Of a stretch of 48,141 bases of DNA, positions 14,918 to 23,521 are shown one piece after another (within the stretch, counting starts at the first letter, position 1; each line of letters begins with the position of its first letter). Origin of the DNA: Deltaproteobacteria bacterium CG11_big_fil_rev_8_21_14_0_20_42_23 (GTDB lineage: Bacteria; UBA10199; 2-02-FULL-44-16). A program made the position numbers and the translations under genes. The stretch spans positions 1-48,141 of the forward strand of contig PCXC01000011.1 of assembly GCA_002796345.1 (NCBI GenBank), read 5' to 3'. The notes below the pieces were generated by a model. It made no database searches and was not told the DNA's origin. It saw only the letters and a program-made list of their open reading frames with translations.

Positions 14918-17900
14918 CTAAACAGTCGTAAACTTCATCACGTCTTCACCAAAGCGATGCGAAATATCATGTGCCAGCTCTCGTGAAGGCATGACGTAGA
15001 GTTGCGGGGGAAGAGATAAAACCGTTTCTGTTTTTCCATCTGTAAGAAAATGCAGAAAACTTGGGCAACTCCCTTTATGCTGAGTGAGCATTTTTTTTAA
15101 TTCATCTAAATCACTGCTTTGAACTTGCTTCGTATCCAAATAAAAATGGACACTCTTCGTAAAGTTAATCGCCACTTCATCAACAGAGCAAATGTCTTTC
15201 GCGATTATTTTTACTGTTTCACCATCAGACTCTGCAAGCCCCGTCACAAAAAGTGGTTCATCGGATTTGATAAGATCGGAAGCTTCAGAATAGAGATCGG
15301 AAAAAACAACCAACTCAACTGTTCCCTGCAAATCTTCAAGCGTCACAAAAGCCATGCGATCGCCTTTGCGTGTCATAATTTCTTTCATTCTTGAAACGAG
15401 ACCGCCAACTCTCACTTCTTTATTTTTTTTCACTTCTTGAACAGATAGCGTATTGCTCGTGGCATACGTTTTTAAAAGCAGTTCATATTGATGAAGAGGA
15501 TGACCAGTAATATAAAGCCCCAACGTTTCTTTTTCGTAAGAAAGCCGTTCTTTTTCCTGCCATTCCGGAAGCTCTGGAAGTTTTTCTTCTGTAAACTCAG
15601 TGTCGGAGCTGTTGAAGGTATCAAAAAAACTTACCTGTCCTGAAAGCCTGTCTCGTTGATGCGAGAACGCCATCTCTAAAGCGTGATCAAGTCCGGAAAA
15701 AAGCGAAGCCCTTGTCGTTTTTATAAAATCAAAAGCTCCACATTTTATTAAACTTTCTAAAACACGCTTGTTCACTTTTCTTGTATCAACGCGTCGGCAA
15801 AAATCGTGAAGCGAACGATAGGCTTCTGTTTTCTCACGTTCATGCACAATACTTTCGATAGCTGCTGCGCCTACATTTTTTACAGCGCCCAAACCAAAAC
15901 GAATAATACCTTCTTCAATAACTGAAAAATCTTTTACACTTTCGTTTACATCTGGCGGCAGAACTTGAATAGCATGCGTTTTGCAGTCAGCAATGTAGGG
16001 AAGAACTTTATCGGTGCTTCCTTGATCGCAGGTCATGATGGCGGCCATATATTCGGTGGGATAGTGAAATTTCAAGTAGGCTGTTTGATATGAAACAAGG
16101 GCATAAGCTGCCGAGTGACTTTTGTTAAAACCGTATTCAGCAAACTTCGCCATAAGATCGAAAATAAACTCAGCCTTTGCATCTGGGATTTCATTTTTCT
16201 TTGCACCTTCTAAAAACTTTTCGCGCTGCTTTTCCATTTCTTCTGGTTTTTTCTTTCCCATTGCTCGACGAAGCAAATCTGCATCGCCAAGAGAGAAGCC
16301 CGCAAGCTCAGATGCAATGCGCATTACCTGTTCTTGATAAACAATAACTCCGTACGTATCTTTCAAAATGGGCGCAAGATGTGGCAACGAATATTCAATC
16401 GCTTTTCTGCCATGCTTGCGGTCGATAAAATCATCCACCATTCCACTTCCAAGTGGACCGGGTCTAAAAAGGGCTACAAGAGCTACAATATCTTCGAAAC
16501 TACTAGGCTTTAGCTTTAGAATAAGCTCGGTCATTCCCTGACCCTCTAGCTGAAAGATGCCAAGTGTATCGCCCTCGGAAAGTTTTTGATACACAAGTTC
16601 ATCATCAAGCGGAATGTCATCTATATTGAGGGTTTCGCCACGATGCTTCTGAATAAGCTGGAGGGTGTCATCTATTACTGTAAGCGTTTTCAATCCTAAA
16701 AAGTCAAACTTAATGAGACCAACACTTTCAACTGCTTTCATGTCAAACTGTGTAATCACCTCATCATTTTGGCCTTTTGAAAGAGGGAGATATTCAGTGA
16801 GTTCTTTATCCCCAATCACCACTCCCGCTGCATGCGTTGAAGCATGGCGCGGATAACCTTCCAGCTTTTTTGCAATTTCTATCAGCTTCGCAATTTGCGG
16901 ATCTTTCTTCATCGCATCTACAAGCTTTGGTTCTTGCTCCAAAGCAGTTTGCAACGTGGTGCCAAGTGTATCGGGAACAAGTTTTGCAATTCTATCTACA
17001 TCGGCGTAAGGCAGACCTAAAACCCGCCCCACATCTCGAATTCCTGCCTTTGCCTTCATTTTTCCGAAGGTAATAATTTGCGCCACGTTTCCATATTTTT
17101 GTGCAACGTAGTCAATGACTTCATCTCGTCGTCGCATACAAAAATCGATATCAACATCAGGCATGCTAATACGTTCGGGATTCAAAAACCGCTCGAAAAG
17201 TAAATCATGGAGAAGAGGATCGATATTGGTAATCCCCATTACATAGGCAACAAGAGAGCCTGCAGCAGAGCCCCTTCCCGGACCAACAGGAAGTGAACTC
17301 TTGCGTGCGAAAGAAATAAAATCAGCAACGATAAGAAAGTAACCAGCAAAACCCATTTGTTTGATGATGCCAAGTTCTCGTTCAAGCCTATCGAGATACA
17401 CTTTTCTTTTTTCTTCATTGAGTTCACCCTTTGCTTCGAGGTGAGATAATTTTTCGTCTAATCCCCTTCTGGATTCAGATTCAAGAAAGGCTTCCAAGTT
17501 TTGCCCTTGTGGCGGTTCAAAATGAGGAAAGTGATATTCTGTGGTGTTCAGATCGAGATCGATGGAATCGGTAATGACAATCGTGTTGTCCAGTGCTTCA
17601 GGATGATCTTGAAAAAGTTTTCCCATTTCAAGTGGTGACTTGAAATAGTACTCATCATTTTGCATTTTTTGACGTCGATCATCATGAATGGTTTTTCCAT
17701 CTTTAATACACATCAGCACATCAAATGATTCTGCATCTTCTTGATGCAAATAGTGGACATCATTCGTAGCAACAAGTGGCAGGCCTTTTTGCTTGGCAAG
17801 ATACAACAACGAATCAGTTACCTTTTCTTCTTCTGGCAAACAATGATTGACCAGCTCAACATAAAAACGCCCGTCAAAAAGTTTGAGCAACGCGTCTGCT

Positions 17901-18376
17901 TGTTGATGAGCTTCTTCAGTTTTGTCTTGAAGCAAAAGCTTCGCAAGCGGGCCTGTCATGCCTCCTGACAAAGCAATAAGGTCTTCGCTGTAAGCCGTGA
18001 GCAATTCCAAATCTACTCGAGGTTTATAGTAAAATCCTTCCAAATAACTGTTGCTGACCATGCGGCATAAATTTTTATATCCATTTATATTTTTCGCTAA
18101 CAACGTTAAGTGCGTTAAACTTTTTGCATACCGAGGATCACGCTCTTTTCGCTTTCCTTCTGGAAGAAAATAAATATCACAGCCGATAATTGGCTTCACT
18201 CCTGCCTTCATCATTGTTTGAAAAAATTCGTAGGCCGCAAACATATTTCCATAGTCAGTAATGGCAACAGCTGGCATACCAAGCTCTGCCGCCCTTGTTG
18301 CAAGCTTTTGAATGGAACATGCACCGCTTAAGAGGCTATAATTGGTGTGAAGGTGAAGATGAACAAAACCCCGCAT
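14918..18376 (-). CDS. dnaE: DNA polymerase III alpha subunit
   Basis: Replicative DNA polymerase catalytic subunit, 1152 residues, the usual DnaE1 size. An N-terminal PHP domain (about 1-270) begins HLHLHTNYSLLSG. The polymerase core has GPGRGSAAGSLV (365-376), the catalytic Asp pair in PDVDIDF (406-412) and the third Asp in FDFLGLK (near 558). A tandem helix-hairpin-helix region and a C-terminal OB domain (VRVGGLVSRMKEI) follow. In the PHP domain the usual T-D-H-G-N reads TDYGN (40-44), so one potential metal ligand is changed. A strong promoter precedes it and it leads the hflX-pgsA-lipB operon. Confidence 0.97.
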   Translation of the reverse strand: MRGFVHLHLHTNYSLLSGACSIQKLATRAAELGMPAVAITDYGNMFAAYEFFQTMMKAGVKPIIGCDIYFLPEGKRKERDPRYAKSLTHLTLLAKNINGYKNLCRMVSNSYLEGFYYKPRVDLELLTAYSEDLIALSGGMTGPLAKLLLQDKTEEAHQQADALLKLFDGRFYVELVNHCLPEEEKVTDSLLYLAKQKGLPLVATNDVHYLHQEDAESFDVLMCIKDGKTIHDDRRQKMQNDEYYFKSPLEMGKLFQDHPEALDNTIVITDSIDLDLNTTEYHFPHFEPPQGQNLEAFLESESRRGLDEKLSHLEAKGELNEEKRKVYLDRLERELGIIKQMGFAGYFLIVADFISFARKSSLPVGPGRGSAAGSLVAYVMGITNIDPLLHDLLFERFLNPERISMPDVDIDFCMRRRDEVIDYVAQKYGNVAQIITFGKMKAKAGIRDVGRVLGLPYADVDRIAKLVPDTLGTTLQTALEQEPKLVDAMKKDPQIAKLIEIAKKLEGYPRHASTHAAGVVIGDKELTEYLPLSKGQNDEVITQFDMKAVESVGLIKFDFLGLKTLTVIDDTLQLIQKHRGETLNIDDIPLDDELVYQKLSEGDTLGIFQLEGQGMTELILKLKPSSFEDIVALVALFRPGPLGSGMVDDFIDRKHGRKAIEYSLPHLAPILKDTYGVIVYQEQVMRIASELAGFSLGDADLLRRAMGKKKPEEMEKQREKFLEGAKKNEIPDAKAEFIFDLMAKFAEYGFNKSHSAAYALVSYQTAYLKFHYPTEYMAAIMTCDQGSTDKVLPYIADCKTHAIQVLPPDVNESVKDFSVIEEGIIRFGLGAVKNVGAAAIESIVHEREKTEAYRSLHDFCRRVDTRKVNKRVLESLIKCGAFDFIKTTRASLFSGLDHALEMAFSHQRDRLSGQVSFFDTFNSSDTEFTEEKLPELPEWQEKERLSYEKETLGLYITGHPLHQYELLLKTYATSNTLSVQEVKKNKEVRVGGLVSRMKEIMTRKGDRMAFVTLEDLQGTVELVVFSDLYSEASDLIKSDEPLFVTGLAESDGETVKIIAKDICSVDEVAINFTKSVHFYLDTKQVQSSDLDELKKMLTQHKGSCPSFLHFLTDGKTETVLSLPPQLYVMPSRELAHDISHRFGEDVMKFTTV

Positions 18377-18393
18377 GAGAAAACTCCAAAGAC

Positions 18394-18422
18394 ATTATAA
18401 GAAAAAGGTTGATTTTACTCAA
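18394..18422 (-). promoter_or_regulatory. Promoter of the dnaE operon
   Basis: On the minus strand TTGAGT (18417-18422) and a perfect TATAAT (18394-18399) are 17 bases apart, and a TTGGAG ribosome site lies between the -10 box and the dnaE ATG. The leader would be only about a dozen bases. Confidence 0.65.
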
Positions 18423-18492
18423 AAAAACCGCTTTGTGTAAAAGTTCGTAGCTTAATACCCATGCTTTCAACCTTTTTCAAGGAGTATATTCC

Positions 18493-19665
18493 ATGGAAAC
18501 AACACTCGTAACAAGCCCTGAGGGGATTTTGTCAATCCTCATCGCCACCTGTCTGTTTTTTTTCTATTTGGAAAAAACTGGCAAAATGAAAAGTATTTTC
18601 AAAATTTTTCCACCGCTTATCTTCATTTATTTGATTCCAGTGTTCTACAGCAACTCTGGCCTTATACCTCAAAGTGCACCAGTATATGACACGCTCAAAA
18701 CCTACTTACTCCCTCTTTTCATTACCCTCATGTTGCTTGATGTTGATATTCGTCAATGCGTCAAGGTGATGAAACGTGGAACCGTGGTGATGCTGTTTGG
18801 AACGCTTGGCGTTATAGTTGGAGCCGTTGGTGCTTACGCCATCGTAAAAAATTTCCTTGAACCAGAAGCTTGGAAGGCCTTTGGAACCTTGGCTGGAAGC
18901 TGGATTGGCGGAACCGGAAATATGGCTGCCGTTGCCGGCGCTCTTAATACACCGGAGCATCTTTTTGGTATTGCAGTTTTGGCCGATAACCTTGTCTATT
19001 TAGTTTGGCTTCCCATTATGCTCGCTTCAAAAAATTGGAATCGTTTCTTCCAACGTTTCACCGGAGTAAGCGATGAATACACTGAGAAAATGCACGAACT
19101 TGCTTCAAACATGGTCCAAAAGGATAAAACAGTTGAAATGACCCATGTTCTTGGCCTGCTGTTCTGCGGATTTGCCGTTACCTGGGCAGCTACTACTCTT
19201 TCAACCTTGTTTCCTGTGCTTGAGCCCGTTTTCTCACCTGCTGTGTGGAGAATGCTGCTTATTACTACATTTGCTCTTTTGCTTTCTTTTTCTCCAGCAA
19301 AGAAACTTCAGGGAAGTCATGCTATTGCTATGGCTCTGATTTACGTTTTTGTTTCTATGATGGGAGCAAGAGCTGACTTAAGCGGTCTCACTCAAGCACC
19401 TTGGTTTATCGCTGGTGCTTTCATTTGGATTTTCATCCATGGCTTATTCTGTTTGCTTGGTGCAAAAATTATGAAGGTTGATGTCCACACTGCAGCCATA
19501 GCTTCTGCAGCTAACATTGGTGGAGCTGCATCAGCACCAATTGTTGCAGCTTACCATAACGAAAGCCTCGTGCCCGTTTCCATCCTCATGTCTTTAATTG
19601 GTTATGCTGTTGGTAATTATGGTGCTCTTTTGGCTGCACAAATTTGTTATTGGATTGGTGGTTAA
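18493..19665 (+). CDS. DUF819 family integral membrane protein
   Basis: A 390-residue protein with about ten to twelve hydrophobic segments, matching the DUF819 (YjcL-like) family: the conserved LLPLFITLMLLDVDIRQCVK, GSWIGGTGNMAAVAGALN and the C-terminal ASAANIGGAASAPIVAAYH are recognisable. The two glycine/alanine-rich motifs in the two halves suggest an inverted-repeat transporter fold. No substrate is known for the family. AAGGAG eight bases upstream supports the start. It is a single-gene unit, divergent from dnaE and closed by a terminator. Confidence 0.85.
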   Translation: METTLVTSPEGILSILIATCLFFFYLEKTGKMKSIFKIFPPLIFIYLIPVFYSNSGLIPQSAPVYDTLKTYLLPLFITLMLLDVDIRQCVKVMKRGTVVMLFGTLGVIVGAVGAYAIVKNFLEPEAWKAFGTLAGSWIGGTGNMAAVAGALNTPEHLFGIAVLADNLVYLVWLPIMLASKNWNRFFQRFTGVSDEYTEKMHELASNMVQKDKTVEMTHVLGLLFCGFAVTWAATTLSTLFPVLEPVFSPAVWRMLLITTFALLLSFSPAKKLQGSHAIAMALIYVFVSMMGARADLSGLTQAPWFIAGAFIWIFIHGLFCLLGAKIMKVDVHTAAIASAANIGGAASAPIVAAYHNESLVPVSILMSLIGYAVGNYGALLAAQICYWIGG

Positions 19666-19687
19666 TAAAAGACCTCCTTCGCACTCC

Positions 19688-19720
19688 AAAAAGCCCACTG
19701 TAAAGTGGGCTTTTTTTATT
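19688..19720 (+). terminator. Rho-independent terminator, bidirectional
   Basis: A perfect nine-base stem AAGCCCACT/AGTGGGCTT with a GTAA loop is followed by a T-run. It lies between the convergent ends of the DUF819 gene and the zincin-like gene and can serve both. Confidence 0.88.
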
Positions 19721-19723
19721 TTT

Positions 19724-20233
19724 TTACTTCACTTCTAAAACAGAAAAAAGTTGTTTCGTGAGACTGTTTTCTCGTTTGTAAAATCCTTGCGTGTGGAAAG
19801 AGTCCTCAAGCTGTAGGGCTGTATAATCGAGGTGATGTAAAAATTCGTGAATGAGGGTTCTAAAAAAAGTTTTGAACGCAACCACTTTCTTTTGTTTCAC
19901 GGTTCTCAGCCATAAGGTGATCACTGCATGTTGAGGACCGCCTTCAAATTGATACAAACCATGCAGCTCACCATGTGAATTGGAAGGCCTCACGGCAAGC
20001 ACTTTCATTTTTGGAACTGACACGAAAAACACGGCTGACAAGGCTTTGAGACACGCAGCACATTCACGTTGAACCGCAGATGCATCTTCTTGCGCCAATG
20101 CCATTTTGATCTTGTTTAAAAAAGGAAGAAAGGCTTGAGGATCTTTCACCCGCGCAACGACAATGGCATCGCTTTTATCGTAGATGGCTTTTTCTTTTTT
20201 GGTGAGCTTTTTATAGTAAGAAAATTTTGGCAT
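19724..20233 (-). CDS. Small zincin-like protein with an HExxH motif
   Basis: A 169-residue soluble protein. Near residue 128 it has HEFLHHLDY followed by DSFHTQGFYKRE: an HExxH zinc-binding motif with a further Asp and a downstream His, as in several short zinc metallopeptidase-like families. The remainder is basic at the N-terminus (SYYKKLTKKEKAIYDK) and has two Cys in RECAACL. I do not recognise a named family, and proteolysis is only a possibility. It ends at a shared terminator and lies downstream of guaA with a palindromic repeat between them. Confidence 0.7.
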   Translation of the reverse strand: MPKFSYYKKLTKKEKAIYDKSDAIVVARVKDPQAFLPFLNKIKMALAQEDASAVQRECAACLKALSAVFFVSVPKMKVLAVRPSNSHGELHGLYQFEGGPQHAVITLWLRTVKQKKVVAFKTFFRTLIHEFLHHLDYTALQLEDSFHTQGFYKRENSLTKQLFSVLEVK

Positions 20234-20252
20234 ACGTGGATAATTAATGTGC

Positions 20253-20347
20253 TGTCATCACGAGGAAGCGAAGCTGACGTGGTGATCTCGATTTTTGAAT
20301 TGTCGGAGGAGATTGCCACGTTTCGTTTCACGAAACTCGCAATGACA
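20253..20347. repeat. Palindromic dispersed repeat, TGTCAT...ATGACA type
   Basis: The element begins TGTCATCACGAGGAAGCGAA and ends TCGCAATGACA. Its arms (GACGTGGTGATCTC against GAGATTGCCACGT) are imperfect inverted copies around a short AT-rich centre. It shares the TGTCAT/ATGACA ends with the repeat at 1935-2003 but has a different inner sequence. Such elements are widespread in bacterial intergenic regions. It sits just after the guaA stop, where the hairpin could end transcription. Confidence 0.65.
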
Positions 20348-20392
20348 AAATCCTCATTATCCACACACGCCCTAGCGTTTATTACGCAGCAA

Positions 20393-21934
20393 TCATTCCC
20401 ACTCTATGGTTCCTGGTGGCTTTGAAGATATATCGTACACCACCCTATTTACACCCTTCACTTCATTGATAATGCGATTGGAAACGGTACCCAAAAGGTT
20501 ATACGGAAGATGCGACCAATCGGCTGTCATTGCATCGGTGCTATTTACCGCACGAAGTGCAATTACGTTTTCGTAGGTGCGTTCATCTCCCATCACTCCA
20601 ACGGCTTTCACTGGCAAGAAAACGCAAAAGGCCTGCCACGTTTTTTCATACCAACCAGAGTTCTTTAACTCTTCCATAAAAATGGCATCGGCTTCACGCA
20701 AAATATCCAGCTTTTCCTTCGTCACTTCTCCTAAAACACGAATCAATAAACCTGGCCCAGGAAAAGGATGACGGTGAATCATCTCTGCTGGAAGTTTGAG
20801 TTCTTCACCAACAGCCCTCACTTCATCTTTAAAAAGTTCACGAAATGGCTCAACAAGTTTTAAATGCATTTTTTCGGGCAAGCCACCAACATTGTGGTGC
20901 GTCTTGATTGTAGCCGATGGACCTTTGAAGGAAACCGATTCAATCACATCCGGATATAAGGTTCCTTGAGCCAAAAACTTTGCGTTACCAACTCGCTTTG
21001 CTTCTTCTTCAAAAATTTCGATGAAAAGATTTCCCGCTTTTTTTCTTTTTTCTTCAGGGTCACTAATGCCTTTTATTTTTTTAAGAAAGCGATCGCTTGC
21101 GTCAACCACATCAAGTTGAATGTGAAAATTATCTCGAAAGATTTTTTCTACATAGTGACGTTCATCTTTTCGCAAAAAACCATTATCTACAAAAATACAC
21201 GTGAGCTGATCGCCGATGGCCTTGTGCAGCAGCACAGCAGCAACCGAAGAATCAACACCACCGGAAAGACCACAGATGACATTCTCTTTTCCAATTTGTT
21301 TTCTGAGCACTTCAATTTGAGTTTCAATAAAGGAATGCATGTTCCAATTAGCTTCACATTTCGCGACATCGAAAAGAAAAGCTTTTAAAATTTTTTTCCC
21401 CTCAAGCGTGTGAACCACTTCAGGATGAAACTGCAATCCAAAGATAGTTGAACTTGCATTCGCAAATGCTGCACATGGAGAATTTCCACTAATGGCAATG
21501 ACATCAAACCCAGGTGGCACCTTGGCTATACGATCACCGTGACTCATCCATACTTGCATTGGCCAGGTTTTGAGGTGATTGAAAAGTACTGTCGATTTAG
21601 TATCCTTGAGATAAGCCTTACCATATTCCCGATGAGCAGCAGCTTCAACTTTTCCGCCAAGCACTTGAGTAATGGCTTGCATACCATAGCAAATTCCCAA
21701 AACAGGAATTCCCATTTGCAAAATTTCGGGATGAAGCTTTGGTGATTTTTTATCCAAAACAGAATCTGGTCCGCCAGAAAGAATAATGGCTTTTGCCCCA
21801 AATTGTTGCACTTCTTTTAAGGGTAAGGTGCAAGGATGAATCTCGCAGTACACATGCATTTCCCGAATGCGTCTTGCGATAAGTTGAGTATATTGAGAAC
21901 CAAAATCTAGGATAAGAATTTTGTCTGTAGACAT
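20393..21934 (-). CDS. guaA: GMP synthase (glutamine-hydrolysing)
   Basis: Converts XMP to GMP with ATP and glutamine. The N-terminal class I amidotransferase domain has the nucleophile in GICYGMQAI and the His-Glu pair in FHPEVVHT. The ATP-pyrophosphatase domain has [15 protein letters not shown] (about 222-236), and the C-terminal dimerisation domain ends in the invariant PPGTIEWE. The length of 513 residues is normal. It is 29 bases downstream of guaB, so both steps from IMP to GMP are made together. Confidence 0.98.
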   Translation of the reverse strand: MSTDKILILDFGSQYTQLIARRIREMHVYCEIHPCTLPLKEVQQFGAKAIILSGGPDSVLDKKSPKLHPEILQMGIPVLGICYGMQAITQVLGGKVEAAAHREYGKAYLKDTKSTVLFNHLKTWPMQVWMSHGDRIAKVPPGFDVIAISGNSPCAAFANASSTIFGLQFHPEVVHTLEGKKILKAFLFDVAKCEANWNMHSFIETQIEVLRKQIGKENVICGLSGGVDSSVAAVLLHKAIGDQLTCIFVDNGFLRKDERHYVEKIFRDNFHIQLDVVDASDRFLKKIKGISDPEEKRKKAGNLFIEIFEEEAKRVGNAKFLAQGTLYPDVIESVSFKGPSATIKTHHNVGGLPEKMHLKLVEPFRELFKDEVRAVGEELKLPAEMIHRHPFPGPGLLIRVLGEVTKEKLDILREADAIFMEELKNSGWYEKTWQAFCVFLPVKAVGVMGDERTYENVIALRAVNSTDAMTADWSHLPYNLLGTVSNRIINEVKGVNRVVYDISSKPPGTIEWE

Positions 21935-21963
21935 TTCTAAAACCTTAGCTTTCTAAATGGAAA

Positions 21964-23430
21964 TTATGCTCCACGATAATTAGGGGCTTCTTCTGTTACC
22001 ACAACATCATGAACATGAGATTCTTTGAGGCCTGCTGAAGTAATTTTTACAAATCGAGTTTCACTTGCAAGGGCAAGAAGATTTTTTGAACCCGCATATC
22101 CCATGCCCGAGCGAAGACCACCGATGAGCTGATAAATGACATCCCTTAGTTTTCCTCGGTACGGAACCCGCCCTTCAATTCCTTCCGGCACCAGTTTTTT
22201 TGCATCATTTACTTCACCCTGAAAATAGCGATCTTTGCTGCCACGTTGCATCGCACCAAGTGAACCCATGCCGCGGTAAAGCTTGTAGCTTCGGCCTTGG
22301 TAGACGATGGCTTCTCCTGGCGTCTCTTCCGTTCCCGCAAAAAGCGAACCCACCATCACCGCACTTGCTCCTACTGCCAACGCTTTTACCATATCGCCGG
22401 AGTGTTTCACGCCGCCATCGGCAATAACGGGAACATTTTTCTTTTTGGCTACTTTCAATACTTCGGAAAGTGCCGTTACTTGAGGAACTCCGCAACCAGA
22501 AATAATGCGTGTGGTACAGATAGAACCTGGGCCAACACCAACCTTCAAAATACTTGCTCCTGCAGAAATGAGATCTTCGGCAGCGTCAGCAGTGGCAATG
22601 TTTCCAGCCACGATAATAAGATCGGGAAAAGCTTTACGCATTCTTTTCGTCATTTCAATGACGCCTTCGGAATGACCATGCGCTGTATCAATAACCACTA
22701 GATCTACACCAGCCTGCACACAAGCGCTGGCTCGGTCGAATTCTTTATCACCCACTCCAACGGCAACACCAACTCGAAGTCTGCCATTGGCATCTTTTGT
22801 AGCTTTGGGATAGTCTTGCACTTTCTTGATATCGCGAATGGTAATGAGGCCTTGAAGGTGAAAGTTGGCATCTACAATGGGAAGCTTTTCGATGCGATGC
22901 TGATGCAATATTTTTTTTGCTTCTTCCAGCGAAGTACCTGGTTTCGCCGTCACAAGCCGTTCCGTTGGCGTCATCATTTGCGAAACAAGGCGTGATGTGT
23001 CTGTTTCAAACTGAAAGTCACGTCGAGTAAGCATGCCGACAAGTTTTTTTCCTTCGGTAACGGGAAATCCGCTTACACCTTCACTTTTCGAGAGAGCCTC
23101 TACTTCGCCAAGCGTTTGTCCAGGCGCCACCGTTACCGGATGATCAACCAAGCCACTTTCGAAGCGTTTTACTTTTGCCACTTCTGCAGCTTGAGATTCG
23201 ATGCTCCAGTTTTTATGAATAATGCCAATGCCACCTTCTTGCGCCATGGTAATGGCAGCTTTTGACTCGGTAACCGTATCCATCGCCGCAGAAATAAGGG
23301 GAATGCTTAGGGTGAATTGTGGTGCTAAAAGTGTAGAAACATCAACGTCTTTTGGGAGTACTCGCGAACGCGCAGGGACAATTAAAATGTCATCATAGGT
23401 GAGGCCTTCTTGGATGCGTCCTTCCAACAT
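21964..23430 (-). CDS. guaB: Inosine-5'-monophosphate dehydrogenase
   Basis: Oxidises IMP to XMP with NAD, the rate-limiting step of guanine nucleotide synthesis. The 488-residue protein has the TIM barrel interrupted by a CBS pair (about 95-205; [20 protein letters not shown]), the active-site loop GPGSICTTR with the catalytic Cys (about 303), and the flap region with RGMGSLGAM. The start at 23430 has AGGG seven bases upstream. A promoter lies between it and the OmpA gene terminator. Confidence 0.98.
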   Translation of the reverse strand: MLEGRIQEGLTYDDILIVPARSRVLPKDVDVSTLLAPQFTLSIPLISAAMDTVTESKAAITMAQEGGIGIIHKNWSIESQAAEVAKVKRFESGLVDHPVTVAPGQTLGEVEALSKSEGVSGFPVTEGKKLVGMLTRRDFQFETDTSRLVSQMMTPTERLVTAKPGTSLEEAKKILHQHRIEKLPIVDANFHLQGLITIRDIKKVQDYPKATKDANGRLRVGVAVGVGDKEFDRASACVQAGVDLVVIDTAHGHSEGVIEMTKRMRKAFPDLIIVAGNIATADAAEDLISAGASILKVGVGPGSICTTRIISGCGVPQVTALSEVLKVAKKKNVPVIADGGVKHSGDMVKALAVGASAVMVGSLFAGTEETPGEAIVYQGRSYKLYRGMGSLGAMQRGSKDRYFQGEVNDAKKLVPEGIEGRVPYRGKLRDVIYQLIGGLRSGMGYAGSKNLLALASETRFVKITSAGLKESHVHDVVVTEEAPNYRGA

Positions 23431-23436
23431 CGCGGG

Positions 23437-23466
23437 ACCCTACATAAAAGCTTGTTCCATTGTCAA
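23437..23466 (-). promoter_or_regulatory. Probable guaBA promoter
   Basis: A perfect TTGACA (23461-23466 on the minus strand) is followed 18 bases later by TAGGGT, a weak -10. It starts immediately after the terminator hairpin of the upstream gene. If used as drawn, the leader is very short, so the true -10 could be shifted. Confidence 0.45.
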
Positions 23467-23492
23467 GCAAAAAAGGGCTTTAAACGCCCTTT
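23467..23492 (-). terminator. Terminator of the bamB/OmpA unit
   Basis: On the minus strand AAAAGGGCGTTTAAAGCCCTTTTTT forms a GGGC/GCCC-centred stem with a T-run, 30 or so bases after the OmpA-family stop and before guaB. Confidence 0.75.
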
Positions 23493-23521
23493 TGCTCTCC
23501 TTTTGCTAAAATGAACTCTTT

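Noticed and set aside
23431-23521. Possible purine riboswitch before guaB
   Set aside because: The gap is only 91 bases, already taken by a terminator hairpin and a promoter; no aptamer-like conserved core is seen.
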